This document shows, one piece after another, positions 1 to 13,600 of a DNA stretch of 64,000 bases. The notes below the pieces were generated by a model. It ran no database searches and had not been told where the DNA came from. It worked only from the letters and a program-made list of their open reading frames with translations. The stretch covers positions 7,076,001 to 7,140,000 of the forward strand of contig AP031358.1 of the NCBI GenBank assembly GCA_037833965.1, given 5' to 3'. Every line of letters starts with the position of its first letter. The stretch's first letter is position 1. A program made the position numbers and the translations under genes. Origin of the DNA: Marchantia polymorpha subsp. ruderalis (taxonomy: Eukaryota > Streptophyta > Marchantiopsida > Marchantiales > Marchantiaceae).

Positions 1-3000
1 AAGGCGTTCAGATCTGAACGTTTGGCCAACTCGTGAGGTCGAGGATGAATTGACTTCTGGCGTTGTTCACCAGCTTTGCGAACGCCGGACATGTTACAGG
101 TTTTGCTCGTTTTAGGACTTCAGGATCCTAGTGGCTTCAGGATCATAAAGGTGTCATCATTGTTGTCAACTCCTTCACATAACTACGCTAAAACACAAAC
201 TACAAGTGAATAACAAATATATAGTTCAGTGTTTTTAGGGTGTGCGGTAAATATGTGGGATTGAGATTTTGATACCGTTATTAGATCCACAATTTCTCAT
301 AATAAGGGGTGTTTGAAATGTGATTGAACAGGTCTTAATAAGGATTGTCATAATAATGAGTATTTGCAGTGGATTGAAATCATGTGAATATTGTCATTAA
401 AAATGATAACTTGATTCATGAATGTTTTTATTTTGACTCAAGTTTGGAAAATTGAGACGGTCTTAAGTATGAAGGTGACACGTTTGCTCCCTAGAATTCA
501 TTTTTGAATCCATTTGTAGCACATTTATCTCGAAGTGAATTTCAAAACTTAGTTAGAGCATCTTTGGCATATAATAGCAAATATAATTATGAGTTTCTAA
601 TAACTAAAACTGTAACTTTCATGCTATGTGAGAGAGCTTTAAATATTGATATGTATCATAATCATGAAAAAAATTGAAATCAATTCTTACATAAAAGCGA
701 AATTAAATTAGGAACAAATAAGATTGTTTGATTTGTCAAATTTTTTTGGATTTTACTTATGAAAATTCAATCATGTAGTTAGTGAAATCTATGTAATATC
801 TTGGAGAGAAAAGACTAAATTATAATGCTAATGTATTTGGAGATAAGAGATGTAGAATGCATTACTATTTTTTGTAAATACATACCCTACTATGTTGGAA
901 GAAATGTTAAAGACAATCCATTAATTTTTTTCCTAACAATTTATTAGACCTAACACTTTCAATATATAATAGACATCAATCTATTAGAACTAATTTTACA
1001 TGCTATTAGATATGAAAACAAGTTTGTTTGTTTGTTTGTAGTTGTATCATATTATGGCCCATGATCGTAAGGTTTCATTTCATTCAATCTTATTGAATAT
1101 CAATCATTTCTTTTAGATAATCATATTTGTTTGATTTCAGTTTTACAAAAAAACCACAAATAAAGTCTTCTTCATATATAAGTAATTTTGAAGATAACTA
1201 TAATCCTTAAAGAATTTTATTTTTTTTTGGAAAAAATTGACCTCAAAAACAGGCCAAAATGTCAAATTAGATAGTCAAATCAATAATTATATTGATATTG
1301 GATGTATATGTATGATCAGAATATTTGATAAGGAGTATAAATCTCAAGCATCTAATCATAAAATCAACTTTGTATTTTTATAATAAATTTTCTTAAACTG
1401 AAGCTTAGGTATTAAATTGCAATATTTAATTTAAATCATCAGGAGCGTCAGCTCATAATGAAAAATGAATTTTTAAAATAAAAAATTAAATTAATTTTCA
1501 ATGTAATCATCTCAAAATCTTTTAGATTTAAAATTGATGTGAATGTGATAAAAAATAGTTTAAGAGCATATGAATCTTAAGCAAATAATATGACATAATA
1601 TATAATAAGGGTTTAAAATACATCTACGCAATTCTTTTCATCATAGGAGTAATTTAATAACTATGCAAATGTTTACACTGAAATTTTATCTCATTACATG
1701 CATTTTAAATAGATAACTATTGGTGAACTTAGAAATGAAATTTATATGATCTGATCATTTATATAATATTTATTAAACTTATTGTTTCAAAAATATTATC
1801 GAATTTTATAAGTAAGAATACATTGATAGTATAATGTAATGATATTTCATGTATAAAATAACAAATCACATTTTTATATAACATGTTCAAATTTTTTATT
1901 GTTGAATATAAAGATAACTATCTTTGGCAACATATAATTGCTAGATTGATGAATATAAAATCAAATCTGATGATTCTAAATTTCTTATTATTATTATTAT
2001 TTTTAAAATAAATAATTATTTAAAACGCACGGAAATTTCTTAATCAGTTTCAATTAAATTTTTTATTTTTAGATAAAATATCTAGTTATTAGTAAGTTCT
2101 CTTTTGTACGAAAATCATCAGTGAAATTATGAACTGAGATTTTAGACTTTCCTGGAGAATTGAGTGATAAATTAAGCACTTGAATAGATTGACCAGGCTT
2201 TCAAAACAAAATTAAGTTTTATGTTTAAGATATGTGACTGTGTTGTATGATCCAATCAATTGTAGTCCAAATTTTTAATGAATAGGATAAAAATCTATTG
2301 AGAAATGTATTTTATTTTTTATTTTTTAAAGTATTAAACCATAATAGTTTTTTCAGATGTTTCAAATTGCATATCACATACCAATTTTAAATACCGATTT
2401 TTGGATTTTTTTTAAAAAAATTAATCTTTTTCAAGAATTTAAAACTTGGCCAAAAGAATTGCTTTAGGACATGAAAAAAAGTCAAAAAAATTTGAAATAT
2501 TAGATTTCTTTAATCATATCTATAGCTTATTTCAAGAAAAGAAATTTATTTTTAATTTTTATAGTTATAATAATCATCTTAGAAAGAAAAAAACGATGCA
2601 AATTTTTTTAGGAATAATTTTCAAAGAATCTCATGATTTTTTTGATTTCAAATTAATTATATTTTTCAATGTTTTAATATATAAAAACGAAAATATTAAG
2701 CTTTTAAATATGTAATTTTATATGATTATTTGCAATTGAAACAAGGATTGAATTGTTTATTTCACGCTAATTTTTTTTTAATTTTCAATCTTTTAAAAAA
2801 AAACATGATCTTGTGTTATGAGGATTAAGTATAAAACAACATATCATCTTTCTTTCATATACTTATAGACGATGAATACAAACATGAATATTGTGCAATA
2901 TATAAATGATGATGTTGATTTCAAATATTTTCCAGAAGAGAGTAGTTACTTGATTGTAAAGATTGAAAAATTTTAGTTTTATTGCGCAGTTACATCGTGA

Positions 3001-3950
3001 TCAATCCATCCGTCTAGTCCTAAGATGATAATGTCCAAACGTACTCTACACGTATCTGACTGCTCTAGTTTAGAAAGACATGGAAACTGAAAAATGTGTT
3101 AATTTTTAAAAACTTATTCATGACAGAATGTAAACTATTGTTGAAAGCCGCTGGTTTGTGGGTGGTATTTCTTATGAAGAATTGATAAATGATAGGTTTT
3201 CTGCATGCATGCATTTATACTCGCGGATCACAATTGAATTTTCAAATAAACTTGACATAAGACTAACCTTTTATTTTCGATGCATGAATATTTCATCAAT
3301 ACAGTATGTTTGATGCTTCTTAAAAACTATGTACAGATATTGCATTGAATTTTAACGTTGTTCAAATGGTAGTTGGGAAACTAATCTGGAAGCGTTAGTG
3401 TAACAATACGAGACCAGTGAATTGTTTTGTGCAAATAAATCTTAGTTACATTAAACAAAAAATATTCATTCTAAAGAAAAAATTTTCGAAATCATCTTCT
3501 ACGGATGACAGTTAAAGGATGGGTTTATCCTGATGTACTAAGTAGGTTTTCGAAAAGAAGCATCGATATCCAGTAGGTTCTATCGAATTATCTACAATCA
3601 TAGCCTAATCGTCAACATGTAGAACAACATCTTAATGATTTGCTATCAAGTTATTACTGGCAAATCTTTAATTTTCACAGAATCGCAATTAGGTACTGTT
3701 GAAAAAACTAAATTACTTCTTATCATTCTAAAATATTTCTGTGAAACATCAAATATATCTTTAGAGAATTTGATTAATCATGAGAAATTTTTTTTTATAT
3801 ACTGTTCATATAATATGAGTATAATTTTTCGGAAGATCATAAAAATATCAAACATTTTGATATTCTTATCATATTTGATATTTTTATGATCTTCCGAAAT
3901 TTTTTAAATATATTGATAAATGATAAAAGAAATGTAAATATAGATATTCA
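1..3950. other. AT-rich block with no recognisable gene
   Basis: From about position 160 to about 3,950 the sequence is dominated by A and T, unlike most of the window. It has long A/T runs, an ATT microsatellite near 1,988 and few C or G. No open frame here resembles a known protein. The longest (2,446-2,715) lacks an ATG start and is rich in Phe, Lys, Ile and Asn, as expected by chance in AT-rich DNA. The first 115 bases are more balanced and frame 2 is open to position 115, so the tail of a gene entering from the left is possible but unsupported. A 16-bp palindrome lies at 5-20. Possible origins are a decayed, formerly methylated transposon, an AT-rich viral or organellar insertion, or ordinary AT-rich intergenic DNA. 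Confidence 0.5.
3827..3899. repeat. 26-bp perfect inverted repeat with 21-nt loop
   Basis: The left arm at 3,827-3,852 and the right arm at 3,874-3,899 are exact reverse complements and enclose 21 bases. The structure lies about 50 bases inside the right edge of the AT-rich block. That position would suit the end of a foldback element, but no matching structure was seen at the left edge. Confidence 0.75.
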
Positions 3951-6900
3951 TAGAGCGCAGTAATCTACAAATTGTTTGTCTAGAACGAAGTCATAAAGAC
4001 TTCGGCCCTAGGCCCGAAAGTTTCTATGACACAAATTCCCTCGGTGCTTGAACCTGTTTTTTCCATCCACTGCAGGCTTAGCGTGGTCTACTCGACTTCC
4101 GAGCCCGTCTCGGTGAAGTCTCCGATCGTAACTTCCACGACGGGCTCCATATGTTGACTGAATTACGCAAATGACGAAGAAGTCTTCTCCGAACCTAGAT
4201 AGCTGGACATTACACAAAAGTATGGAAAAGCCTCAGTGACATATTTCTGCAAATATTTTTCTGAAAAAACTTAAATCTCCTTTTTTAAAAGATTGAGTTG
4301 ATATTTATTCATATTTTCACTTAGTACTATCTTGAGTCAGAAAATTTATAAGATGATTCACTCGGTCTATTCATTTCTTATGATTTTTATGGCATCGTAT
4401 TTTTTTTTTATCGTGAAGAGATAAAAAATTCACTGGATACAAACTGAGATATAAGTTTTTTCATAAACATAACTGTCAGAAAATTACATAAAAAACATTT
4501 TTTCGACACAAGAATATAGAATGATTACTATCTTAATGGAGTGCTTTTAGTAAAGTTGAGAAGTTATTGAGGCGGAGGAATGTATACTCGGAGAGCTCCC
4601 TGAAAGTCATTGTACTCCATATCCCAAGAAAACCATTTCCATACAATTGGGTTAAAAAGCAAACCAAAAGATTAAGGCCCATACTGTGTATCTGGAGTAA
4701 ACCGAACCCAGCAATTCCCATGGGCTCTACAGAGTGTAACGGATATGTGTGAAAAACGTAACTCTGTGTAACTGTGCAGTGTGTAGCCGGAATTAATGGT
4801 GGCAGTAACAGGGAGCTAGTTCTCGCTCATGACCTGCAGTTACAAGGTGAAGGAATCCTTTTTACTGTAGAGAAGTCCACAAAGTCAAAAAGCAGTGCAC
4901 TTTTGTACCCAGAACTTTGAGTGGCACCCAAGATTGTGGAGATAAGATTCAAGATTCCAGTCGTCTGCTCTTTCATTTGCCCTCCAGCATTCCTGTAGAT
5001 TCTGGCGCAGATTCTCTCTGCAGCTTAGTCTGCCCACAAAGTGTGGAAGCATTCAGACCGACTGTTCAAGATTCGCCCGCTTTACCTCCAGGTCACTCAC
5101 TGTACATGAGAGCAGGACACAGCTTATGGAACGATCGAGGAAGAAGATCCAACGGATTCGTTGATCTTTCACCACACGGTGTTCCCAGAAAAGCGTCCAC
5201 TTGTCAGTCTCCTTGTTCTCCTCGACAGCCAGTTTTCAACCTGACGTCATGGCTTGACCCATCTAATAAATGTAGTCGAAACTTGTCTACACATCGAGAG
5301 GAAACGGTTGAATCGTGCACAGCCATCTGAAGTACACCGCGTTTACTGAGACGAAATGGGTGGGATCGATCGGCATGTCAAAGCCTTTACTCCGAGCCTG
5401 GACTAACTCCGGCTTCACCACCTTAACTGCACCTTCAAACAATTGCGTGCTGTAAGCAAACAAAGATTGGTGAAGTACCGAGTAATACAGCGAAAACGAT
5501 GATGTAGCCTCCTCAAACTCAGCAAAATTTGAGAGAGGATATTTTTATCCCACTTATTGAGCTGGAATCGGGGTCCAAAATTCCAAAGCTGACCGTGTGA
5601 GGTGACTTAGCTGTTAGTGGTTGAGATATCATGCAATCAGAAATGCACCAATCAGACTCGTAACTGTTGTTGACCAGGAAATTGCGACCACACGGCATGC
5701 TCTACAGGCAACAAGTCGGACCTCTGTTCTTCACACATGCACTTCGTACTAATTTAGTTAAGCCGAGGCTGAGCGAGCGAGCGAGGGAGCGAGCGAACGA
5801 CTGACTTGAGTCGGAGGCAGTACAGGACGATCTGCCTTTACGGTTAAGGAATGTCGCCGAGCTCGTCTAGTTCATTAAGTGCGGCTACGGAAGCATGAAC
5901 GAGCATGTCAACAACAGTCTTGTCCAGAGGTCGTGATTGTTTTGTCCTCTTCTTTTGTTTACTATGCTGACTGCAGTTTCGGTCCTTGAACACAACCGTG
6001 CAAGAAGTCCCAGCAGCTGTTTTTTACGTCAGTATCTGCAAGCGACAGAGCAAAAACTGTCCGTCCTGTTACCTCTTTGAATGTCACCCCTGAATGCTCC
6101 TCCAGTACAGTTGCATGGATCCAGTATGGTAAGCCTGTCAAGGCATGTGGTAGCCACCGTCCAGACTGGAGAAAGAAACAGAGTCTACTCGATTCTCTAG
6201 AGGCTATTCAGAGATACTCCAGGCGACTCGCGAAGACGATTTCATCAGGGCTAAACCACGAGCAAATGTGGAGCCAGCACTTCCTCTTGAGCTTTGCCGA
6301 GCTTTTGCCCCAGTTGGCTATCGAAGCGTCGGCGCATTCCCATTACCTTCCTCTTCGCGTGCATCACATTTGCAGACATTTGCGTTCGACACAAGCCGTT
6401 TGGATCTGATAACATACATTTCTACATATACCTGGATGAAGTCATTACCTTCCGCATCGAGAGGAGCTGGTATGTGCATAATCTGCGAAACAAGGTTACA
6501 GATATGAATGGGATATAAAATGTATACTTTCATGGAATATTAGCTCTGTCGCATACGCCGGCAGCCGTACGGTCAGAAACTGAGAAACTGGTTCAGGACT
6601 TTGCGGAGGCTGACCTGGTCGGAGTACGAGAAAGAGTGAATCAGATGACTCAGCGAGCCAGCCCAAAAAGCGAACGACGGGCTCGTCCAGCGGGTTGTTA
6701 GCACTGGTTGACTTCGAACCGTTTTCTCAACTTGCACGAGCGAATGTGTTGAACGCATAAAATCTGAGACGATCCGACAAGCGAATAGAAGACGTATTTT
6801 GGAAGAAGCTTCTGCATTTTGATGGTAGTCATCGAGGCGTCAGAAGATTCCGACCCACGGTCGCAGAGATGAAGTATGCCATTCAACGAAGTTGGAATCC

Positions 6901-7919
6901 AAACACGAGAGGGAGCAAGAGAGAAAGATGAACAATCAGGCTGATCAAAATTCGCAGTGAGGGTGTTGAGGTGAATGAGTGAATCAAGTCAAAGGTGCTC
7001 GAATGCAATATACTCAGTCAGCAGCGAAGAGATTTGATGTCCTCTTAGGAAAAACGACCAGAAAAAGACGGAAAGTAGACGTGAATGCCCAAAATGGCTT
7101 AAGAATAGAAGCAGTTGAACAGCATGAAGTCAGCAGAAGCAGACGGAATCTTGACAGTTCTGAGAGAACTGCAGGATAGATATATAACTCAAGATAGGCC
7201 AAACAAGTGAATTTGACTTGTCTCACAAAGCTGGGCAACCCCCTGGACATTATCCAGGACCTATGCTACAAGTACTGTATTGAAAACTAAAACGTCCTGA
7301 ACAAGCCGAAGTATAAATTTTCTGTGACATGAAGTGTGCCAACTGCAGATGGATGTTCGTTTAATATAAGGTACGCAAATCGAAGACTGGACTGGCCTTT
7401 CACGAGTCGGATGAATCCTTACAGACAGGCGCGAGCACATATCAGGCCCTCTGCTTCACCACCGAGAAACTTCAGGGTATTCAAAGTCTTGAAACTAGCG
7501 TATAAACACTACCGATCCAGAATCACGAGCGGCCGCCGAGCCAGCGGCCACTGCGACTGATGACAGGTGCCAAGTGAACGCAGAGATTCTGCGTGCACTT
7601 GGCATTCGGAGAAGATTTCCCAGCCGTTCTTGAGTCGATCCATCATTGTCGAAGTCGACTAGGAACCATCTCTCGAAAGATACTTTGAAGCTCGAGATTC
7701 TAGGAGTACAGTATGTATTATCAGCAAATGATTTTTCTATTACCACTGGCAGAGGCGGGTGTTGATGTCGTTGTCTGTGAGACTGGACCCAAAGCCGTGA
7801 CTTATTCAGAGATCGATCGACTCTCAATTCGATGTGCTCGTGACACTCGTTGACATTCAACTTTCGAGCTGAAAATTTTAGTCGAAGTCGGCGATCTATC
7901 AGAGAGTCCGGAGCTCTGA
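3951..7919. other. intergenic, no supported gene
   Basis: Base composition is mixed: AT-rich at about 4,210-4,550 and more balanced elsewhere. The longest open frame (4,917-5,330, plus) begins with TTG, has no recognisable domain and is probably chance. A GAGC-type simple repeat lies at about 5,769-5,795. The 7,495-7,923 minus frame directly abuts the AMT-a stop codon and is best read as its 3' untranslated and flanking sequence. No clear AATAAA for AMT-a was found on the minus strand close to the stop. Confidence 0.4.
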
Positions 7920-9464
7920 TCATGGAGTAGCAGTAGGAACGGTTTGCCTGATATCCAAGTTTCTGCTTTTATTCGAGCCCTCGTTTCCGAACGGGGCGGT
8001 GAGGAATTGAGGCTGCTCCTCGATGTGGTAAGCCTGACCACCATGTCTGGTCAGATCCATACCCGCCATCTCATCATCGGGCGAAATTCTCAGAAGATGG
8101 AATTTGTGCAAGACCCAGAACAAGGGCCCCATGGTGGCAACCACCCATCCTGTGATAACGAGAATTTCGATCAACTGGGCCGCAAGAAGCCTTCCTCCTC
8201 CGCCCATGAAAAGACCATGCCCTCGGTCCGGTCCATACGCCTCGAGAACGTACTGCTTCGTGGCGAAAAGACCTGTGAAGAACAATCCCCAAGCACCACA
8301 ACCTCCATGCAGCTGGGCAGCCTCCAGTGGATCATCGTACTTGAGCTTGGCGGCCAGGAAATTGAAGCCCATCAGCACCCACGCAGCGCCAAAGCCACAG
8401 ATGATAGCAGCCCATGGCTCGACCACTGCACATCCGGCCGTAATGGCAGCGAACCCCCCGAGCAGGCCATTGCAGACGTCGGTCACATTCCAGTGCCCTG
8501 TCATCCACCTCCGACCGAACAACGTGGTAAGCGCGGCCGCGCATCCCGCGAGAGTCGTGGTAACTCCGGTCCGGCCGACTCCAGTCCAGTTGCCTTCGAA
8601 CGTCGAGTCTGAGAAGGGGACGTTGATCTTCAAGAACGAACCGGGGTTGAACCCGAACCATCCGAACCAAAGCAGGAAGCTGCCGAGCACCACGAGCGAG
8701 GCGCTGTGGCCGCGCATGTCCATCCCGGGGCGACCGTCTCGCCCGAACCTCCCGATGCGAGGGCCCTCGATCCACGCTCCCATGAGACCGGCGATGCCTC
8801 CCACCATGTGCACCACGCCGCTGCCGGCGAAGTCGATGGCTCCCACTCCGAACAGCCGACTGCCGCCGGCTGCTGCTCCGAGCCAGCCGTCCGCGGACCA
8901 GAGCCAGTGAGCTACGATCGGGTAGACGAACCCGGTGAGGAAGGAGGAGTAAACCAGGTAAGCGACGAACTGCGTCCGCTCCGCGATCGAGCCGCTGGTG
9001 ATTCCTGCTGCGGCGATGGCGAACGCCCACTGGAAGAGGAAGAAGCTGTAGTCGAGAGAGTTCTCGGCGTTCGGGTAGGCGTGCAGGGCGAAGAAATTGC
9101 TGCCGATGAATCGATTGTTATTCGAGCTGCGGCCGAAGGCGAATCCGAATCCGAAGAGATAGAACGAGATTCCGCCCGCCGCTGCGTCCAGCACGTTGGT
9201 GAGCATGATGTTCATGGTGTTTTTGGCCCGCACCGAGCCTGCGCACAGCATGGCGAATCCGATCTGCATGGAGAAGACGAGGTATGTGGAGAAGAGCAGA
9301 TACGTGTTGTCGATGGCGTAAGTCTGACTGACGAGCGCTGACGAGATGCCATCGAATTTCCCGCAGAGAAAATCCCCCACTTGCTGTGCAGCGGACTCAG
9401 TTGCGCCTCCGGCTGTCAGCAAGGCCGTGATATTGCTCAAACCCTCCGCACCGCAGCCCGCCAT
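7920..9464 (-). CDS. AMT1: AMT-a: AMT1-type ammonium transporter, intronless
   Basis: This encodes a complete 514-residue high-affinity ammonium transporter of the AMT/MEP/Rh family, expected in the plasma membrane as a trimer with 11 membrane segments per subunit. The start ATG has A at -3 and G at +4. The family signature around Asp211 ([10 protein letters not shown]) is present. The twin pore histidines are His219 and His386 (in [10 protein letters not shown]). The cytosolic tail carries GMDLTRHGG with Thr472, which matches the regulatory threonine phosphorylated in Arabidopsis AMT1;1. The length is normal for AMT1 and there is no frameshift or missing key residue. The tail after residue 480 is unique to this copy. 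The nearest paralogue is about 17 kb away. Assignment to AMT1 rather than AMT2 rests on the N-terminal and tail motifs. Which individual AMT1 it is cannot be told. Confidence 0.97.
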   Translation of the reverse strand: MAGCGAEGLSNITALLTAGGATESAAQQVGDFLCGKFDGISSALVSQTYAIDNTYLLFSTYLVFSMQIGFAMLCAGSVRAKNTMNIMLTNVLDAAAGGISFYLFGFGFAFGRSSNNNRFIGSNFFALHAYPNAENSLDYSFFLFQWAFAIAAAGITSGSIAERTQFVAYLVYSSFLTGFVYPIVAHWLWSADGWLGAAAGGSRLFGVGAIDFAGSGVVHMVGGIAGLMGAWIEGPRIGRFGRDGRPGMDMRGHSASLVVLGSFLLWFGWFGFNPGSFLKINVPFSDSTFEGNWTGVGRTGVTTTLAGCAAALTTLFGRRWMTGHWNVTDVCNGLLGGFAAITAGCAVVEPWAAIICGFGAAWVLMGFNFLAAKLKYDDPLEAAQLHGGCGAWGLFFTGLFATKQYVLEAYGPDRGHGLFMGGGGRLLAAQLIEILVITGWVVATMGPLFWVLHKFHLLRISPDDEMAGMDLTRHGGQAYHIEEQPQFLTAPFGNEGSNKSRNLDIRQTVPTATP

Positions 9465-9685
9465 CTTCGCCTACTTCTCTCGATTGCCCAAGGGCCTTGT
9501 GTACCCGATCCCTCTTCTACTTCTGCCCACTCAATTTCATTCAGCTCGTCGAATTGATCCTCGTGCCAAGCTCTCGGGAACCACCGATTAGACACGAAGC
9601 GAGGCTCTTCCAAAGTACTTCTGGGAGAGTAGCGAGCTACTTATAGGAGAGCGATGGTGCTTTCCATGTAGCAAAGAATGATTGA

Positions 9686-9713
9686 CTCTCTTACGCAACT
9701 CACTCTATATACC
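9686..9713 (-). promoter_or_regulatory. putative core promoter of AMT-a, shared block with AMT-c
   Basis: On the minus strand, TAGAGTGAGT is followed after four bases by TAAGA (the context is CGTAAG), about 225-245 bp upstream of the AMT-a ATG. AMT-c has the same ten-base block and a TATAAG at the equivalent distance. In AMT-a the TATAAG has become CGTAAG, but TATATAG overlaps the upstream edge and could serve instead. A second, better TATA consensus is present further upstream (9,836-9,843), so the true start site is uncertain. Confidence 0.4.
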
Positions 9714-9777
9714 GTCCCATCTCCGACAGACCCGAGACCTGGGCCAGGTCGCTTGTGGTGCTGCCTGGAGAGATGAG

Positions 9778-9800
9778 GAGAGAGAGAGAGAGAGAGAGAA
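9778..9800. repeat. GA/CT microsatellite in the AMT-a 5' region
   Basis: An uninterrupted run of AG dinucleotides on the plus strand reads as CT repeats on the AMT-a mRNA strand. It lies just downstream of the TATAAAAG at 9,836-9,843, where a transcription start would be expected. CT-rich tracts are common around plant transcription start sites. Confidence 0.8.
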
Positions 9801-9835
9801 GTGCAAGTGATGAGTTGCCGAGGGCGATTCGCGGC

Positions 9836-9843
9836 CTTTTATA
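9836..9843 (-). promoter_or_regulatory. TATA box candidate for AMT-a
   Basis: The minus strand carries a perfect TATAAAAG about 370 bp upstream of the AMT-a ATG. A start site about 30 bp downstream would fall just before the CT repeat and give a 5' leader of roughly 340 nt. It competes with the paralogue-conserved element at 9,686-9,713. Confidence 0.45.
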
Positions 9844-10600
9844 AATATAAATCTAGAGCCGAGGAAAAAGTGTCCACCCGCCCCCGCTAGCGCTGCTGCT
9901 GCGCACAGTGCGATCTCTGGCAGCTGCTTTCTGCCCGAGTATTGTGAGCTGCGCCGTGCCAGCCAGCTCGACCCCGCCAGTCGACCACTGTTCGGGCGTG
10001 TTCGTAGACTGCTGACAGTGGATCTGAGCGCTGACCTCGGGCCTCCTTTATCCTCCGTCACACTCAACTCTGCCCCCACGCCCTGGCCTTGTTTCCCTTC
10101 GAATAGAGCAGGGGCTTATTTGGAGAGTGCTCTGCTCCCCTTCAGGTGACCCAGGGGCTCCTTCCCACATGCTCGAGCTTTGGCTTGGTCGCCGGTCCAA
10201 ATCATTACCATCGAGATCCCCCCTTTGATTAGCATCGCATCTCCGAACCCGGAGCCCGGGCCTTCCCTTTCCTGGTTTGACCCCACCTGTCACCACTACC
10301 GAGGGCTCTGAGATTTGGCCTCTCCGGAGCTGCTGCTCCCACCTCACTCTGTCATCGAATGGCTCGATTGGCGAACGCGGCGACTAGACCTCCTTTTGGA
10401 CCCGAGGCTTCTGATTAAAATACGTGACGCGATGGTACTTGCAGAGGAATCTCCTTCATGTCTCGAGCCCGGGGAGGAGACGAGAGGCTCTCGAATGGAC
10501 CGTCGCAGGGGGAACTGGAACAACGCCGTGACGTCTAGCGGAACACGGAGCTGTACTGGCGAAGACAGTAGAGGCGAAAGGGCGTGATGAGTCTGTCATT
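9844..10600. other. GC-rich upstream region of AMT-a
   Basis: This stretch is clearly more GC- and CpG-rich than the surrounding intergenic DNA. Open frames here (10,048-10,347 minus; 10,315-10,587 plus) are low in complexity and resemble no protein family. I read it as the distal promoter of AMT-a. No specific binding site can be defended. Confidence 0.3.
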
Positions 10601-13600
10601 TTCGATTAAAACTCGGATACATTTAGTGACGGGGCCGGGAGGAAAATGCGAGCAAGGGTCTCTTTGTGAGGAACAAGGACTGGCAGAAGGGCTGCTTTAG
10701 TCACTAATAATAATCTGTAGTGGAATCCCCTAGCACTTGAGACAACCGTGCGGAAATATGCTGGAACGGGCCCGTGTGTCGATTCTGTCACGTGGTGGCC
10801 CGGCTGACGACACACGGTGCGGTGCAGCAGCGGGAAGCATTTTGCCGGTTGGAGATTCTCATGCTAATTTTCGCAGCCTCTGGCGTGCAGTCTCGAGCCC
10901 TGTCTTCTCATCGGTGATTTTCAGGCTGACCATTAGCCTCTTTCGTTCGTGGGTCTGGAGAATTTTAATCGGTGGCATACAATAAGATTTCAATGATAGT
11001 GCATCTTATCCCAGTTTCGCCACTTGCCAGGGCTGAAAGTTCACATGGAGAATGAGCGCTAGTGCTCAATACGTTCTGTCAGTCCGGATTCTGACACTTT
11101 ATGATGCAAGGCCTTCAGCCAAGTGCAAGATCTCCGTGCCCCTTATTCCCGGATTCTCCACAGAATAAAAGGAGGCTAAACTCTTCTCGGGACATAAGAC
11201 AAAAGAAATTTCCCAATTTCGTCCGTCAGCATATTCAGATTTTTCTGCTCCCTACTCTAACAACACTCCATTTCCAATCAGGGCTTACTGACAGTAAACC
11301 TTTCCTGGCGAATAACGTTTTAACAGCAGGATGCTCTACAAGCAGAGTGCAGATGGGCATGTTTCCAAATCTCATATATATTAACAAATGAAGCGATGGG
11401 TCCTGGTATCGTTCGGACACTTTGAGGTTTCGATGGCTGGGTAGTGAGATTGCTGTGTCTGTGACAAGTAGCGTCTTCGAGTTTATTCGAGCAGCCTTAA
11501 TTAGATGCAAAGGATTTTGTGTGGACCAGCAGCCTTTAATCATGCCTCGGCAATTGTCATTGTCATGCCAGCGGTGAGCAAGGGATCACATTTCGTCAAT
11601 GCTCGTGAGAGAGAAACTCGTCTTCGGCATAAACATGAGAAGATACGCGTGCACTTTATCAGCGCTTCGGAGGATTTGCACTCCCAATTCTACTCCCTGC
11701 AAAAACAAGGGCTGGATTTCAGGTACCGGGAATCTGCTTCTGTCGTCAGATCTGCGGCCAACACAATGTTCTTCGTTTTGGTGAGTAGGAAAAAACCTCT
11801 GTAGAATGAGTGACATGATTTTTCGATTCATAACACCGGATATCGAATTGACATTCGAATCAGACACTTTCATTTGAAGCTATTATCCCCCAGCTTCAAA
11901 ACATTCTGTTCAGAGATACATGTTTTTTATCTTAGGTGTATTTCTACCGAGAAAAGCTTCAGAAGATTTGGAGTTTTTAATAATTTGGTCGAATGCTTGT
12001 TCACTAGATGCTCAGCATCTTCAAAGGAATCTATGGGAACATGGGAGGACTGGGTGCTTAACCGACCGAGAAACAGAACGCAGAAAGAGATACGACTGAA
12101 GGAACTCACTAGAAGCGCCCTTCTCGCTATTCTGCTAAACTAGAGGGAAGACTATAGGACGTGTAGACTTGGATGTACAGTATTGGAAGGCTGATTGCTC
12201 AAATGGCGCAATCGCTTGAACACGTACGTGGTCATTCACTCCACAGTGCGTAAAGACGTCATATATTAGCAGATAGTCAGTCAAAGTTCTTGCTCGAGCA
12301 TCCATCCACCAATGCATCCATCCCTCCAGCTATCACACGTCATTCATCCACAGCTTCAGAACCTCATCTCCCTCGAGGTACTACAATGAACTTTGGAATC
12401 GACAGGCACATTATGTAAGTGTTTGGATCACAAAATGTTTGTGCATCTTTGCACTCGTCGCTCCTGAGCTGCAAAGGGAAACACTTTTGCTGATGAAAGT
12501 CGTAAGAGAAGGACTTAGACATTGAGCCTCAAGACATTTACTTTTGTGTAAGTGGAGAGTAAGTGGTTGCAAGAAACAAGTTGCTGCATACAAAAAAATC
12601 TGGATTTGAAAAAACGAACACTCTTATCGAGGTGATTGCATTGGCTACTGTTACAGTGAACATATTTCTCATGGAAAAATGTGCTCTGCTCCGCCAAGTA
12701 TGATGATGATGATGATGCTGGAATTGTTCGGGTGATCTTGGGAGACAGTACGATAAAGGACAATCTCGGGAATCCGTAGATTGCGAACAGTTACGTCTTG
12801 GTGAGACAAGGGTCTCCGTCTCATGAAGTCCTCGAAAGTACCCTCTCAACCTTCCCTTTACCTCAAAAGACCAAGCCGTGATGTCGATCTGGTGCTAAAC
12901 AGGAGTTCACGAACTAAGCAAGCAAGCAAATGTTATTCGGAGAACATGGCTTGGTGGGAGAACATGATCCTCGAGATGGACGATATTTCCGACTCCTCAC
13001 AACAGCATTTCACGGATGTACCTTCAAAGGCTGAAATAGTCCGTTGCACATTGCACATGGTAGTGGCCTCTGGACAGTCTTAAGTGACCATTTTTTGAGG
13101 ATAATGGACACTGTTTCGCCATGTTTATACACTTGCCTCTTCAATTAACGGACGCCTCGGGGCACTGTTGATTCTTAGTCAACTTTGAAGCTGCTGATTC
13201 TATGTCAAGACACGAATGCAGAACATGATAACAGAACCAGCCGCGTTCTGTCGGCAATAACTTCAGACGATTTAAGGTTCGATCCATTTCTACCTCTTGC
13301 CTTCAAGTTGCTGGAGAAATGTCAGCACATAGACTTCAGGGCAGAACTTCAGGAGACCGTGAAATATTACCTCATGAAAGTTCATGTCTAAAGGATGATG
13401 TCACCAACATGGTGCGGATGTTCACGTATCCACATAGGAGGGGAAGAACCATGGCAGAGACGTCATTCATGAACCTCTCGTTAACTTTATAATAATAAGC
13501 CTATATTAACTTCTCCAGAGTCCACTTGTGAGCATACTGTAAAGTGAGTGGCCGCCAAGATTCCATCCAGATCGTTAGATATTTGATCGAATCTTGTGTG

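Noticed and set aside
4917..5330. 137-codon plus-strand frame
   Set aside because: It starts with TTG, has no domain, and its Ser/Pro/Cys content fits chance translation.
7495..7923. 142-codon minus-strand frame downstream of AMT-a
   Set aside because: It overlaps the AMT-a stop and lies in its 3' flank. The residues show no domain, and the frame probably reflects balanced base composition.
11235..11543. Minus-strand frame with a faint ankyrin-like spacing
   Set aside because: The match is limited to a few residues, the frame does not start in a promoter-like context, and no second repeat unit is present.
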